Source: Kocuria sp. (GTDB lineage: Bacteria; Actinomycetota; Actinomycetes; Actinomycetales; Micrococcaceae). Taken from it: a DNA stretch of 64,000 nucleotides. Both the position numbers and the translations under genes were made by a program. The notes beneath the pieces were generated by a model that had not been told where the DNA came from, did no database searches, and was given only the letters and a program-made list of their open reading frames with translations. Below, in pieces: positions 31,101 to 39,976 of the stretch. The DNA lies in assembly GCF_030530945.1 (NCBI RefSeq), contig NZ_JAUMTZ010000009.1:1-64000 (forward strand), written 5' to 3'. The first letter of the stretch is position 1. Each line of letters begins with the position of its first letter.

Positions 31101-32546
31101 ATGTCTTTGCATCAGTTACGCCTGTCCGGACCGAGGTCCGGCCAGCGCACCACGTGGGGTTCCACCCCCGCGGAGGACCCGCGGGCCGGTGCTCCGGAGC
31201 CCACGGCGCGTCGCCGGGTGGTGCTGCACGTGGTCGAGGCCTTCGGCGGCGGCGTGGCCGCCGCCGTGCGCGACTACGCCCGTGCCACCCCCGAGTGCGA
31301 GCACCACCTGCTGTGCCACCTGCGCCCCGAGGCCGTGAACCTGGACGCCCATTGGGACGGTGATTTTGCATCGGTGCGCTCCCTTCCCGGGGGACACCTC
31401 GCCAACATCAAGGCCACCCGCTGGGCCATTCGGGACGTCAAGCCCGACGTCATCCACTCGCACTCCAGCTATGCCGGGGTGTACGCGCGCCTGGCCGTGG
31501 GCCACCTCCCGCGCCGACGCCGCGACACCCTCTCCCCGCTGAACGCCCCGCACGCGCCCACCACACGGGCCGAGCGCCAGGGGGACCTGCTGAGCGCCGC
31601 GCCGTCCACCATGCAGCTGCGCGCGGTCCGCCCGGGGGAACGCTCCGAGGAGCCCGGTCTGCCCGGCGGCGGGAACGGTCCGTCCGCCGTCGCCGGTGCC
31701 CCCCGCGCGGGCGGGCCCCGGAGCGGCGGGAGGGGGCACCGGCTGGTCCGGAACCGTTTCGTGGACCTCTCACTGGGCGGGATCAAACAGGTCTACACGC
31801 CCCACGCCTGGTCCTTCTCGCGCCTGGACCGCTCCCGGCCCGTGCGCCTGGCCTACTGGATGCTCGAAGGAGCGCTCGCCGCGCGCACGGACGTCCTCGC
31901 CGGGTGCTCCAAGGCCGAGAACAACGTGGCCCACTGGGGGCCCATCGCCCCGCACACCGTGTACGTGCCCAACATCGCCGAACCCTACGGCGAGGTGCGG
32001 GCACGGCCCGCGAAGGGCGAGCGGCTCGTGGTCGCCGGAGCAGGGCGCCTGGCGGCGCAGAAGGACCCCGTGTTCTTCGTGCAGGCCGTGGAGGCCATCC
32101 GCGCGGCGGGGCACGACATCACCCCGCTGTGGATCGGCGGGGGCGACGAGCAGGTGGCGCAGATGCTGCGCGAGCACGGTGTGGAGGTGACGGGCTGGGT
32201 GGGCCAGGAGGACGTCCGCCGCCACCTGCGGCGCGCCGACGTGTACCTGCACACCGCCAGGTGGGAGGGCTTCCCCCTGACGGTGCTCGAGGCCGCGCTC
32301 AACGACATCCCCGTGATCGTGCGACGCATCCGGGTCTTCGACGACGCGGGGCTGCCGCTCGTCGTGGACACGCCGGAGGAGGTCGCCGGACGCTGGGACG
32401 AGGTCACGGACGAACGGACGAGGGACGAGATCGCGCGCTGGACGCGCGCGGCGCTGTGGGAGAACTGCCACACGGTCCAGCGGCAACGACTGGGAGAGAT
32501 CTACGGGGTCGAGGTGCCGCTCGTGGAGCGGGCGGACTCGCACTGA
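31101..32546 (+). CDS. GT4 family glycosyltransferase with a low-complexity insert
   Basis: This 481-residue GT-B glycosyltransferase opens the exopolysaccharide cluster. The acceptor domain has VVLHVVEAFGGGVAAAVRDY (about 40-60) and VIHSHSSYAGVYARL. The donor domain has VVAGAGRLAAQKDP, PLWIGGGDE and the E-x7-E type ARWEGFPLTVLEAALNDIPVI. An insert at about residues 137-220, rich in Arg, Gly, Pro and Ser, interrupts the N-terminal Rossmann fold between VGHLPRRRR and IKQVYTPHAWSFS. It stays in frame with GC-rich codons. ATG 31101 has GGGGGA 3 nt upstream. The sugar donor is not predictable. Confidence 0.88.
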   Translation: MSLHQLRLSGPRSGQRTTWGSTPAEDPRAGAPEPTARRRVVLHVVEAFGGGVAAAVRDYARATPECEHHLLCHLRPEAVNLDAHWDGDFASVRSLPGGHLANIKATRWAIRDVKPDVIHSHSSYAGVYARLAVGHLPRRRRDTLSPLNAPHAPTTRAERQGDLLSAAPSTMQLRAVRPGERSEEPGLPGGGNGPSAVAGAPRAGGPRSGGRGHRLVRNRFVDLSLGGIKQVYTPHAWSFSRLDRSRPVRLAYWMLEGALAARTDVLAGCSKAENNVAHWGPIAPHTVYVPNIAEPYGEVRARPAKGERLVVAGAGRLAAQKDPVFFVQAVEAIRAAGHDITPLWIGGGDEQVAQMLREHGVEVTGWVGQEDVRRHLRRADVYLHTARWEGFPLTVLEAALNDIPVIVRRIRVFDDAGLPLVVDTPEEVAGRWDEVTDERTRDEIARWTRAALWENCHTVQRQRLGEIYGVEVPLVERADSH

Positions 32547-32581
32547 TCCCGTGCAACGGGGAGAGAATTGGGGAGAGAGCA

Positions 32582-34432
32582 ATGACCATGACACAGATGC
32601 AGGAGACGGTGGTTCCCACCACCGGCTCGGGGCCCGCAGGGGTGCTGGGCGCGGGGTGCTGGACGGGCATGGGCTCGGACGCCACGTTCACGTGGGTGCA
32701 CACGCCGGAGAACGGGCGCGTCCGCGGGCTGGTGGTGATCGCGCCGCCGGTGGGCCGCGAGCACGTGCAGAGCTACCGGGCGGTGCGCCAGCTGGCCATG
32801 CTCCTGGCCGGGGCCGGCTACTGCGTGGCCCGTGTGGCCTACCGGGGGGTGGGGGACTCGCACGCCCTCACACCCGCCGACGACCTGCCCGGGGTGTGGC
32901 GCTCGGACATCCTGGCGGCCACCGCCCAGGCGCGTGAGCTGTGCGGCGTCCAGGACCTGCCCGTCCACGCGATCGGGTACCGGGTGGGTGCGGCGCTGCT
33001 CGCGGGGATCGCGCAGGAGTTCGACCACGTGATCGCGTGGGAGCCCGTGGGCGGGGCCACGTTCGTCAACCAGTGGTCCCGGCTGCGCCGCGCCACCCTG
33101 CCCGAGATCCCCGTGGGCGAGGGTGTGGACCTCATGGGCCTGTGGCTCACGGAGGACCAGGCCGCCGGTCTGGCCGGGCTGCCGGATCCCCGCAGGATGC
33201 GGGAGCTGCCCCCCAACGTGGAGGTCTACCGCGAGACCAGCCAGCCGCGGGCCAAGGTGATGTACGGCGTGGAGTCGCTCGACGTGCGGGTGCACTACGA
33301 CGTCCTCGAGGACCTGCTGTGGCGGTTCCCCCGCTCACCCCTGCACCCCCTCACGGGTGACGGCCGCGGTCCCACGCGCAACGAGTTCCAGTCCCCGGGG
33401 GGTGTCGCGTGCGCCGAGGAGATCGTGCAGGTCTCCCCGCGCGGGTACCCCGGGGTGCTCACCGGCCCGGTCGCCGCGGCTGCGGCCCACGCGCCGGGCG
33501 CGTCCGGTGAATCGGCCCGCGACGGCGTCGCCGCCGGGCGGGCTCCGATCTCCCCGTGGCCGGGAAAGCCGGTGACGTTCTTCGCCCCGGGTGCCTCCGA
33601 GCCGCGGGACGGCTCCGCGCTGTGGTCGGAGACCGCCCGCAGGCTCGCGGGGCAGGGCGTGGCGAGCCTGCGGGCGGACCGCGACGGCGCCGGGGACCGC
33701 GCGCTGCTGTGGTCCGACCGGGACCCGAACCCCTACCGCTACCTCAACGCCCAGGCCCTGCGGGAGCAGGCGCAGTGGCTCACGGAGGTGTTCCCGGCGG
33801 CGGACGTGGTGGCCACGGTCCTGTGCTCGGGGGCGTGGGCCACCCTGCGGGCGGCGCGCGAGCCCGAGGGGATCGCGGCCCGCTCCCTGATCCTCATCAA
33901 CCAGAACGAGTGGCGGATGCGTCAGGCGTTCTTCGACGAGCTGCGCCACAGCTACGACGGGGACGCCACCCTGCGCGCCCGGGCCGCCGCCGCGGACACG
34001 CGGGGCGCCGAGCCCGCCCGCACCCGCCCGCACCCGGCCACCGCCTCCGTGAAACGGCTGCTCGGCCACGCCGGGACGTGGACCCGGGAGGGGCTCACGC
34101 AGGGTCGCCGCACGGCTTCCGCCCTGGTGCACCACCACACCCCGGAGCGCGTGTGGAACCTCATGGGACGCTGCCCCGCGGCGTCCATCCCGGACCACGT
34201 CCTGGACCGGGCGAGCAGGGACCGGGACGTGGTCCTGCTGGTCGGCCCGCAGGACGAGGCACGCTACCGCGAGACCACCGCGGACCGGGCGGTGAACCGG
34301 CTGCAGCGGCGCGGCCGGCACATCGTGGACCGGCCCGTGGCCGGGGTGGACCACTCGGTCCTCTCCCGCACCGCGCGGGACGAGATCGCCCGCCAGCTCG
34401 ATGAACTCTTCACCCAGTGGAAGGCCCTGTAA
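32582..34432 (+). CDS. tandem alpha/beta-hydrolase-like protein of the exopolysaccharide cluster
   Basis: This 616-residue protein contains two alpha/beta-hydrolase-like halves. The first (about 30-285) has LVVIAPPVGREHVQSYR, VARVAYRGVGDSH and an elbow that reads GYRVG (132-136), with Arg134 replacing the nucleophile Ser. The second (about 335-616) has VTFFAPGASEPRDGS and VLCSGAWA, with Ser416 in a non-canonical elbow, plus a late His (GVDHSVLS). It recalls the paired hydrolases seen in exosortase or polysaccharide loci, here fused. Substrate unknown; an acyl-group or glycan ester is plausible. ATG 32582 has GGGGAGAG upstream. It lies 35 bp after the GT4 gene. Confidence 0.68.
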   Translation: MTMTQMQETVVPTTGSGPAGVLGAGCWTGMGSDATFTWVHTPENGRVRGLVVIAPPVGREHVQSYRAVRQLAMLLAGAGYCVARVAYRGVGDSHALTPADDLPGVWRSDILAATAQARELCGVQDLPVHAIGYRVGAALLAGIAQEFDHVIAWEPVGGATFVNQWSRLRRATLPEIPVGEGVDLMGLWLTEDQAAGLAGLPDPRRMRELPPNVEVYRETSQPRAKVMYGVESLDVRVHYDVLEDLLWRFPRSPLHPLTGDGRGPTRNEFQSPGGVACAEEIVQVSPRGYPGVLTGPVAAAAAHAPGASGESARDGVAAGRAPISPWPGKPVTFFAPGASEPRDGSALWSETARRLAGQGVASLRADRDGAGDRALLWSDRDPNPYRYLNAQALREQAQWLTEVFPAADVVATVLCSGAWATLRAAREPEGIAARSLILINQNEWRMRQAFFDELRHSYDGDATLRARAAAADTRGAEPARTRPHPATASVKRLLGHAGTWTREGLTQGRRTASALVHHHTPERVWNLMGRCPAASIPDHVLDRASRDRDVVLLVGPQDEARYRETTADRAVNRLQRRGRHIVDRPVAGVDHSVLSRTARDEIARQLDELFTQWKAL

Positions 34433-34439
34433 ACCGGTT

Positions 34440-36056
34440 ATGACTGATTCGTCCGCCGCGTCCACCACCTCGTCCGAGACCGGCGCGTCCCGCGTGGGGA
34501 CCAACATCCTGTGGAACTACATCTCGGGGTTCACGAGCATCTTCGGCCTGCTGCTGCTGTACCCGTTCGCGATTGCGATCGTGGGGTCGGACTCCTACGG
34601 CCTGTGGGTCATCACCTTCGGTGCCATCCAGCTGCTCACGATGTCCGACTTCGGCCTGGGCACGGGGATCGTGCGCACCCTCACGGACCTGCCCGACGAC
34701 GCCGCCCACCATGAGCGGCGGAGGAGCTTCGTGGGAGTGGCGCTGGGCGTGTTCCTGGTGCTGGCGGTGGCGCTCACCGCCGTCTACTTCGCGGTGTTCC
34801 CGCTGTACCTGACCACCGTGAAGGTGCCCGAGCAGGATCGCCACGCGGTGGTCCCGCTGCTGCTGGCGGCCGGGTTCACCCTGTTCTTCTCCGTGCTGGG
34901 CCGTGCCTGCAACTCCATCCTGTGGGCACTGAACCGCCCGGACATCGAGCGCAAGGCCGCGGTGGTCTCGATCTTCGCCAGGGGTGCGGGGTATGCCCTG
35001 CTGATCCCCCTCCACGGCGGTCTGATCGCGCTGGTGCTCGTGGAGTGCGTCTCCATCCTGATCCCGCCGCTGGTCTGCTTCTGGGGGGTCCACCGCCGCT
35101 TCGGCGTGCCCCGGACGCTGCCGGGCGCGTGGCGGGAGCAGGGGCGGCCCCTGCTGCGCATGTCCTCGGTGCTCTCGATCGGCTCGCTGTCCCTGCTGGG
35201 CGTGTACCAGCTGCCCCTGTTCATCGTGGGCCCAGCCCTGGGCCTGCACGCGGCCACGGCCTTCGGCGCCCTCATGCGGGTGTTCCAGAGCTCCCGGCTG
35301 GTGGTGAGCTGGATCTCCCTGCCGTTCGCGTACCCCATCAAGAAGTCGCAGGGTGCGCAGGCCGCGGAGCACATCCGCACCGCCACCACCATCTCCCTGC
35401 TGGTGGGGCTGCTGCTCAGCGTGCCTCTGCTGGCCATCCCCACGGAGCTGCTCACCGTGTGGCTGGGCGATCCGATGGCGTTCGCGGCTCCCGCCCTGGC
35501 CATGGTGGTCGTGGGCGTGCTGGGGGAGGCGCTGGGCCAGGTCCCGAACCTGGTGCTCACCCTGCGGGGCAGCCCCCTGCTCGCCTCCCTGATCAGCCTG
35601 GCCACCCTCGTGGTGACCCTTCCCGCCGTGTGGCTCGCGGCCACCACGGGGGACCTCCAGCTCGTGATGCTGGCCTCGGTGGGGCCGCTGCTGCTCGCGG
35701 TGCCGGTGCAGGTCCTCTTCAGCGAGCGCGCCGAGCCCAGCGGCGTCACCGCCGGGCTCGTGCGCACCTGGGCGCTGATGACCGCGGGCGCCGCCGTCGC
35801 GGTGGCCGCGTTCACGGCCCTGGGCAGGGTCCTGCCCCCCATCCCCACCATCGCGGTCTGCGCCGTGGTGCTCGGGGCGGTGTTCCTGGGGGCGTTCCGG
35901 ATCATCCGACGCCGTGACCGGGCCATCAACGAGGGCGGTGCGGCTCCGGACGAGGCCGCGGAGGCCGCCGAGACCGTGGGCCTCGCACCCGTGGGAGCCG
36001 CCGCCACCTCGGAGCCGGACGCCGGCACCGGGGGAGGTGCCGGGCGCACCTCCTGA
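34440..36056 (+). CDS. polysaccharide flippase (Wzx/MATE-like)
   Basis: This 538-residue protein has about 12-14 membrane spans and a disordered acidic tail (about 500-538). The start ASRVGTNILWNYISGFTSIFG and TFGAIQLLTMSDFGLGTGIVRTL are typical of oligosaccharide flippases that move lipid-linked repeats across the membrane. It fits a Wzx/Wzy system with the polymerase-like gene at 37296. ATG 34440 is 8 bp after the previous stop but has no well-spaced Shine-Dalgarno; an in-frame ATG at 34401 would overlap the previous gene. It ends at a strong hairpin. Confidence 0.88.
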   Translation: MTDSSAASTTSSETGASRVGTNILWNYISGFTSIFGLLLLYPFAIAIVGSDSYGLWVITFGAIQLLTMSDFGLGTGIVRTLTDLPDDAAHHERRRSFVGVALGVFLVLAVALTAVYFAVFPLYLTTVKVPEQDRHAVVPLLLAAGFTLFFSVLGRACNSILWALNRPDIERKAAVVSIFARGAGYALLIPLHGGLIALVLVECVSILIPPLVCFWGVHRRFGVPRTLPGAWREQGRPLLRMSSVLSIGSLSLLGVYQLPLFIVGPALGLHAATAFGALMRVFQSSRLVVSWISLPFAYPIKKSQGAQAAEHIRTATTISLLVGLLLSVPLLAIPTELLTVWLGDPMAFAAPALAMVVVGVLGEALGQVPNLVLTLRGSPLLASLISLATLVVTLPAVWLAATTGDLQLVMLASVGPLLLAVPVQVLFSERAEPSGVTAGLVRTWALMTAGAAVAVAAFTALGRVLPPIPTIAVCAVVLGAVFLGAFRIIRRRDRAINEGGAAPDEAAEAAETVGLAPVGAAATSEPDAGTGGGAGRTS

Positions 36057-36096
36057 GGAGCCAGAGCGCGCGCACAGGGGCCGACCCCCCGCACGC

Positions 36097-36135
36097 AACG
36101 ACGACGCCGCCCGGAACCCGGGCGGCGTCGTCGTT
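36097..36135. terminator. bidirectional terminator, 18-bp perfect stem
   Basis: Arms 36097-36114 and 36118-36135 are perfect complements with an AAC-type 3-nt loop, between the convergent flippase and GT4 genes. The arm carries the ACGACGCCGCCC core shared with 7017-7066. Confidence 0.85.
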
Positions 36136-36168
36136 CGGTGGGTGCGCCCGCGGTGCGGGCGGCGGGCC

Positions 36169-37254
36169 TCAGCGGGCCCCGAGCAGCTCCCGGTAGAGCT
36201 CGCGGTAGCGCTCGGAGGTGCGCTGCACGTCGAACTGCTCCCTCGCCAGCTCCCAGCTGCGCCGCCGCACGTCCGCGCGCCGCTCCCGCGGCAGGGAGAG
36301 GTACCGGCTCACGGCGTCCCCGAGCGCCTGCGGGTCGCGCACCGGGACCACGGACTCGCGCTCCACCGCGAGCACCTCGGCGTCCCCGGTGTCCGTGGTG
36401 ACCACGGGGACCCCCTCGCTCAGGGCCTCGATGCCGGCCATGGGCAGCGCCTCGTGGTTGCTGGAGAACACGACCGCGTGGGCCGAGCGGATCAGCGACC
36501 GCACGTCACCCACGGACCCCAGCAGGCGCACGCTGTCCCGGATGCCGAGGCGGTGCAGCTCGTCCGTGAGCTCGGTGTTGTCGTCGTCCACCAGGTGCCC
36601 CGCGCACACCAGCTGCGCCTCCGGGTGGGTCTGCAGCACCCGGGCGAAGGCCTGGAAGAGCACGGGGTGGTCCTTGGCCTCGGCGTAGCGGGCCAGGTGC
36701 AGCACCACGGGAGGGCCCTCGGGCTCCGGCACGGGGGCCGCCGCGGTGACCGTCCCGTTGTGGATCAGCCGGATCCGGTCCGCCGGGAAGCGGTACCCGA
36801 AGTCCACGGCGAAGTTCTTGGCGGAGCGGGAGCAGGCCACCACCGCGTCCAGGCGGGTGGACAGCCGGGCCACGAGCTTCCAGACCACGCCGGCCACCGA
36901 GCCCGAGGCCACGTTGAGGCTGGAGTGCAGGGTGGAGACGCGCACCGCGCCGTGGGGGGTGATCGCGTTGAGCAGGTCCGACTGGTGCAGGTGGGAGTGC
37001 ACCACGTCGATCCCCAGCTCCCGCACGAGACGGCGGATCTCGCGGATGGCGGCGGCGGGCACCACGGAACGGCGGGTCATCCCCGCGTAGGTGGTGCTCG
37101 TGGCGGCCACCTCGAGCCGCGGGGAGAGGCCGCCGGGGGAGAGGAGCACGAGCAGGTGGGCCTCGTCCTCGGGCTGCCGGGCAAGCAGCAGCTGCTCGAT
37201 GAGCGTCTGGGCCCCGCCCGTCTCGGCGTCGTTGACAATGTGGAGAACGCGCAC
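36169..37254 (-). CDS. GT4 family glycosyltransferase
   Basis: This 361-residue GT-B enzyme begins RVLHIVNDAETGGAQTLIEQLL, the usual acceptor-domain opening. It has IDVVHSHLHQSDLLNAI, VACSRSAKNFAVDFG, RIRLIHNGT, LHLARYAEAKDHPVLFQAF and the donor-binding NHEALPMAGIEALSEGVPVV. GTG 37254 has AAGGA 7 nt upstream. A second in-frame GTG (37299) overlaps the previous gene's stop as GTGA and would add 15 residues starting MSTEN. The upstream GT4 also starts MSTEN, so the longer form is possible. It is the last gene of the wzz operon and probably adds a sugar to the repeat unit. Confidence 0.9.
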   Translation of the reverse strand: MRVLHIVNDAETGGAQTLIEQLLLARQPEDEAHLLVLLSPGGLSPRLEVAATSTTYAGMTRRSVVPAAAIREIRRLVRELGIDVVHSHLHQSDLLNAITPHGAVRVSTLHSSLNVASGSVAGVVWKLVARLSTRLDAVVACSRSAKNFAVDFGYRFPADRIRLIHNGTVTAAAPVPEPEGPPVVLHLARYAEAKDHPVLFQAFARVLQTHPEAQLVCAGHLVDDDNTELTDELHRLGIRDSVRLLGSVGDVRSLIRSAHAVVFSSNHEALPMAGIEALSEGVPVVTTDTGDAEVLAVERESVVPVRDPQALGDAVSRYLSLPRERRADVRRRSWELAREQFDVQRTSERYRELYRELLGAR

Positions 37255-37295
37255 GCGGCGGTCCTTTCTGGTGGCGGTCGGTGGATTCTCGGTGC

Positions 37296-38684
37296 TCACG
37301 CGGGAGGCGGCGGCGTGCCAGGCAGCGGGGCGTCCTGGGCGGCGGTGGCCCGTTCGCCCCTGGTGAGCTCGAGGCCCAGGCACAGACCGGCGGTGCCCCA
37401 CACCCAGAACGCGGAGTCGTAGCTGGTGGTGGCGCCCGCCACCACCAGCCACACCAGGAGGGTGCACGCCCCGAGCCACAGGGGGTTGCGTCCCCCCGAG
37501 CGCAGGCACAGCACGGCCATCCACGCCATGAGCGCCAGGCCGAAGACCATGCCGCTCTCCAGGAGCACCCGCCCGATCACGGAGTAGATGTCCGGCAGCG
37601 GGTTGTAGTGCTGCAGGTCCCCCAGGGGCATCCGCCCGGTCAGGAACAGTGCGTTGGTGTTGCCGCGGCCCACGCCCCACAGGAACGTGACGGGATCCGA
37701 GAGCAGGTAGCGGACGCCGGCCGTGAGGGAGGACCCGCGGTCCGCCCAGGACCAGTTGAAGGAGTCCTGCCGGTCCTGGAGCACGCCCAGGCCCACGAAC
37801 ACGGCGCCCGCGAGGCCGAGCGGCACGATCAGGACGGCGGCCCACGCGCGGCGCACCGCGTACGGCGCCACGGCGGCGATCATGACCACTCCGAGCACCA
37901 CCACGGCGGCGCCGGAGCCGGAGATCGCCACGGCCCACAGCACGAGGGCCAGGGACAGGACGTCCCGCGGGGTCATGGTGGTCCGGTGGTGGCGCACCAG
38001 GACCACCAGGGCCATGGCCATGAGGGACAGGGAGCCCACCATGAAGGAGGTCTCCGGGAACAGTCCGAAGGGCCGTCGCACGTAGGTGAGGAAGGTCTCG
38101 CTGAAGTCGGACACGTTCGCGTAGCCGGGGAGGCTGTAGAGGGACTCGAAGGGGATCACCCCCAGGGCGTCCAGGAACACGTACTTCTGGACCAGGGTGA
38201 ACGCGGCGGAGAGCAGCACGGTCCAGCTGAGCCAGGCGATGGCCCGGGGCCCCAGGAACATCACGGCCGCGGCCGTGCCCGCGAACGGGAGGGTGAACAC
38301 CAGCCACGTGATGGACCCGGGGATCTGCAGCGGCTCGGGGGTCAGGAACATGCGCACGGCCGAGGCGAAGAACGGCACCGCGCCCACGAGCAGGGCGGTC
38401 CACATCACGGGCATGTGCCGGGCGCAGCGCAGCACGAGCACCACGGACACCACGCTGGACAGCGGCAGGTTGGTGTTGGACCCCAGCGGGACGGCGGCGT
38501 AGGGCAGGGCGGAGAGCACCAGCAGCGCGCCGGACAGCGCCCGGTCCAGGCGGGTGCCGGGTGTGGCGCGCAGTGCCCCGGCGAGGCCGGCGCGCCGCTC
38601 GCGGCGGCGTGAGGCGGACGCCGAGCTACGCACCGCGGCCGCGTGGCGACCGCGTGCGGGCGCGGGGGCGGCGGCGGAGCTCAC
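37296..38684 (-). CDS. O-antigen ligase/polymerase-like membrane protein (Wzy type)
   Basis: This 462-residue protein has about 12 membrane spans and a large loop in the C-terminal half (WADRGSSLTAGVRYLLSDP, WGVGRGNT, PDIYSVIGRVLLESG). This is the WzyC/RfaL architecture, where that loop holds the active site. It probably polymerises or ligates the repeat exported by the flippase. GTG 38684 overlaps the previous stop by 4 nt (GTGA), indicating coupling. The N-terminal 40 residues are Arg- and Ala-rich and cytoplasmic. Sequence alone cannot distinguish polymerase from ligase. Confidence 0.85.
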   Translation of the reverse strand: MSSAAAPAPARGRHAAAVRSSASASRRRERRAGLAGALRATPGTRLDRALSGALLVLSALPYAAVPLGSNTNLPLSSVVSVVLVLRCARHMPVMWTALLVGAVPFFASAVRMFLTPEPLQIPGSITWLVFTLPFAGTAAAVMFLGPRAIAWLSWTVLLSAAFTLVQKYVFLDALGVIPFESLYSLPGYANVSDFSETFLTYVRRPFGLFPETSFMVGSLSLMAMALVVLVRHHRTTMTPRDVLSLALVLWAVAISGSGAAVVVLGVVMIAAVAPYAVRRAWAAVLIVPLGLAGAVFVGLGVLQDRQDSFNWSWADRGSSLTAGVRYLLSDPVTFLWGVGRGNTNALFLTGRMPLGDLQHYNPLPDIYSVIGRVLLESGMVFGLALMAWMAVLCLRSGGRNPLWLGACTLLVWLVVAGATTSYDSAFWVWGTAGLCLGLELTRGERATAAQDAPLPGTPPPPA

Positions 38685-39976
38685 GAGTGGTCCGCTGCGT
38701 CCCGGTGCCCGTGGGCCGCGGCACCGTCTCCGGTGCCCCGGCGGGGCCGCGGCGTGGTGGCGGTGTTCGTGCCGAGCACGGCGGCCACGGAGGGCCACCA
38801 GTCGGCGTGGGGGTCTGCGGCGCCGCGGTCCGGCGTGCCGGCGTCCCGTGTGCCGGCGACCCGGGCGGCGTCGTCGGACGTGGCGGCGTCGAAGGCGGCG
38901 CGCAGGGCCGCACCGAACGCGTCACGGTCGTGGACGTCCACCCCCACGAAGCCGGGGAAGTCTCCCGCCTGCGCGCGCAGCGAGGCGAGGTCCGAGGCCA
39001 CCACGGGCGTGCCGGTGCCGATGGCCTTGGCGAGCACCCCGGAGTGGGCGTCGAAGTGCGTGTAGGGCAGCACGATCACGGCGGCCTCGCGCAGGTGGGC
39101 GGCGAACTCGTCCCGGGACAGGAACCGGTCCTCGAAGTCCACGCTCGGGTACTGTGCGGCCCGCCGGAGCAGGTCCTGGCCGAGCTCGGGGCTCTCCGCC
39201 GCACCGCGCACCAGCAGCGGCACTCCGGCGTGCCCCGCGGCGTCCATGGCCAGCTCGATCCCCTTGTTGGCGCGCACCTCGCCGAGGCACAGGGCGTACG
39301 GCTCGTGGGCGGGGGACTCCCGGTGGGAGCTCTCGCCGGCGGGGTCACCGTCCAGGCGCGAGGACACGGGCAGGTCCACGGCGTTCACGGGCCGGGCGGT
39401 GTAGCCGCGGACGATCTCCCCCTGCTCGGCACCGTGGGTGACCACACGGTCGGCGTGCCGGGCGCACGAGTGCTCCAGCCACATGAGCACGCGTTCCCGT
39501 GCGGAGGCGGAGCCGAGGTCGAAGTGCGGCTGCGCGTTGTGCACGAAGACGACCGTGCGCTGGGTGCGGTGCGCCCGCAGCAGCCCGGGAGCCGGGTACT
39601 TGGTGGAGTCCAGGGCGACGACGGCGTCCCTCCCCGCCTGCTGCGCCGCGCGGCGCACCGCCACGTGCTCCCGCAGCAGGTCCAGGACCTGCAGCCCGGC
39701 CCGGGCCACCGCGGCGGCCCGGGAGGACGGCGTGCCCGTGCGGCGCGGCGGGACCGTCTCGACCACGCGCACGGGGTGCTGCTCGTCCCACCCGAGGTAG
39801 GACCGTGCCCCGCGGCGGGAGACCAGCGTGACGCGGCGCACCGCCGGGCTGTCGTCCAGTGCGAGTGCGAGGTCCGCGGCGTGCTCCAGCTGCCCCCCGT
39901 ACTCGGTGGGGCACACCACCACCACGTCCCGCGCGGTGGTGCGGACGGTGCTGCTGGCGAGGTTCTCGGTGCTCAT
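38681..39976 (-). CDS. GT4-like glycosyltransferase
   Basis: This 431-residue enzyme has VVVVCPTEYGGQLEHAADLALAL at the N-terminus. It also has VVFVHNAQPHFDLGS, ADRVVTHGAEQGEIV, ALCLGEVRANKGIELAMDA and the nucleotide-sugar site YTHFDAHSGVLAKAIGTGTPVV. A C-terminal tail (about 370-431) of Ala, Asp and Thr is disordered. ATG 39976 overlaps the wzz stop (ATGA). It is the second gene of the four-gene wzz operon. The sugar added is unknown. Confidence 0.87.
   Translation of the reverse strand: MSTENLASSTVRTTARDVVVVCPTEYGGQLEHAADLALALDDSPAVRRVTLVSRRGARSYLGWDEQHPVRVVETVPPRRTGTPSSRAAAVARAGLQVLDLLREHVAVRRAAQQAGRDAVVALDSTKYPAPGLLRAHRTQRTVVFVHNAQPHFDLGSASARERVLMWLEHSCARHADRVVTHGAEQGEIVRGYTARPVNAVDLPVSSRLDGDPAGESSHRESPAHEPYALCLGEVRANKGIELAMDAAGHAGVPLLVRGAAESPELGQDLLRRAAQYPSVDFEDRFLSRDEFAAHLREAAVIVLPYTHFDAHSGVLAKAIGTGTPVVASDLASLRAQAGDFPGFVGVDVHDRDAFGAALRAAFDAATSDDAARVAGTRDAGTPDRGAADPHADWWPSVAAVLGTNTATTPRPRRGTGDGAAAHGHRDAADHS

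Noticed and set aside
31904..32581. N-terminal extension of the tandem hydrolase frame through the GT4 gene
   Set aside because: The extension is a shadow of the GT4 gene. ATG 32582 has a good GGGGAGAG site and the hydrolase pattern begins only after it.
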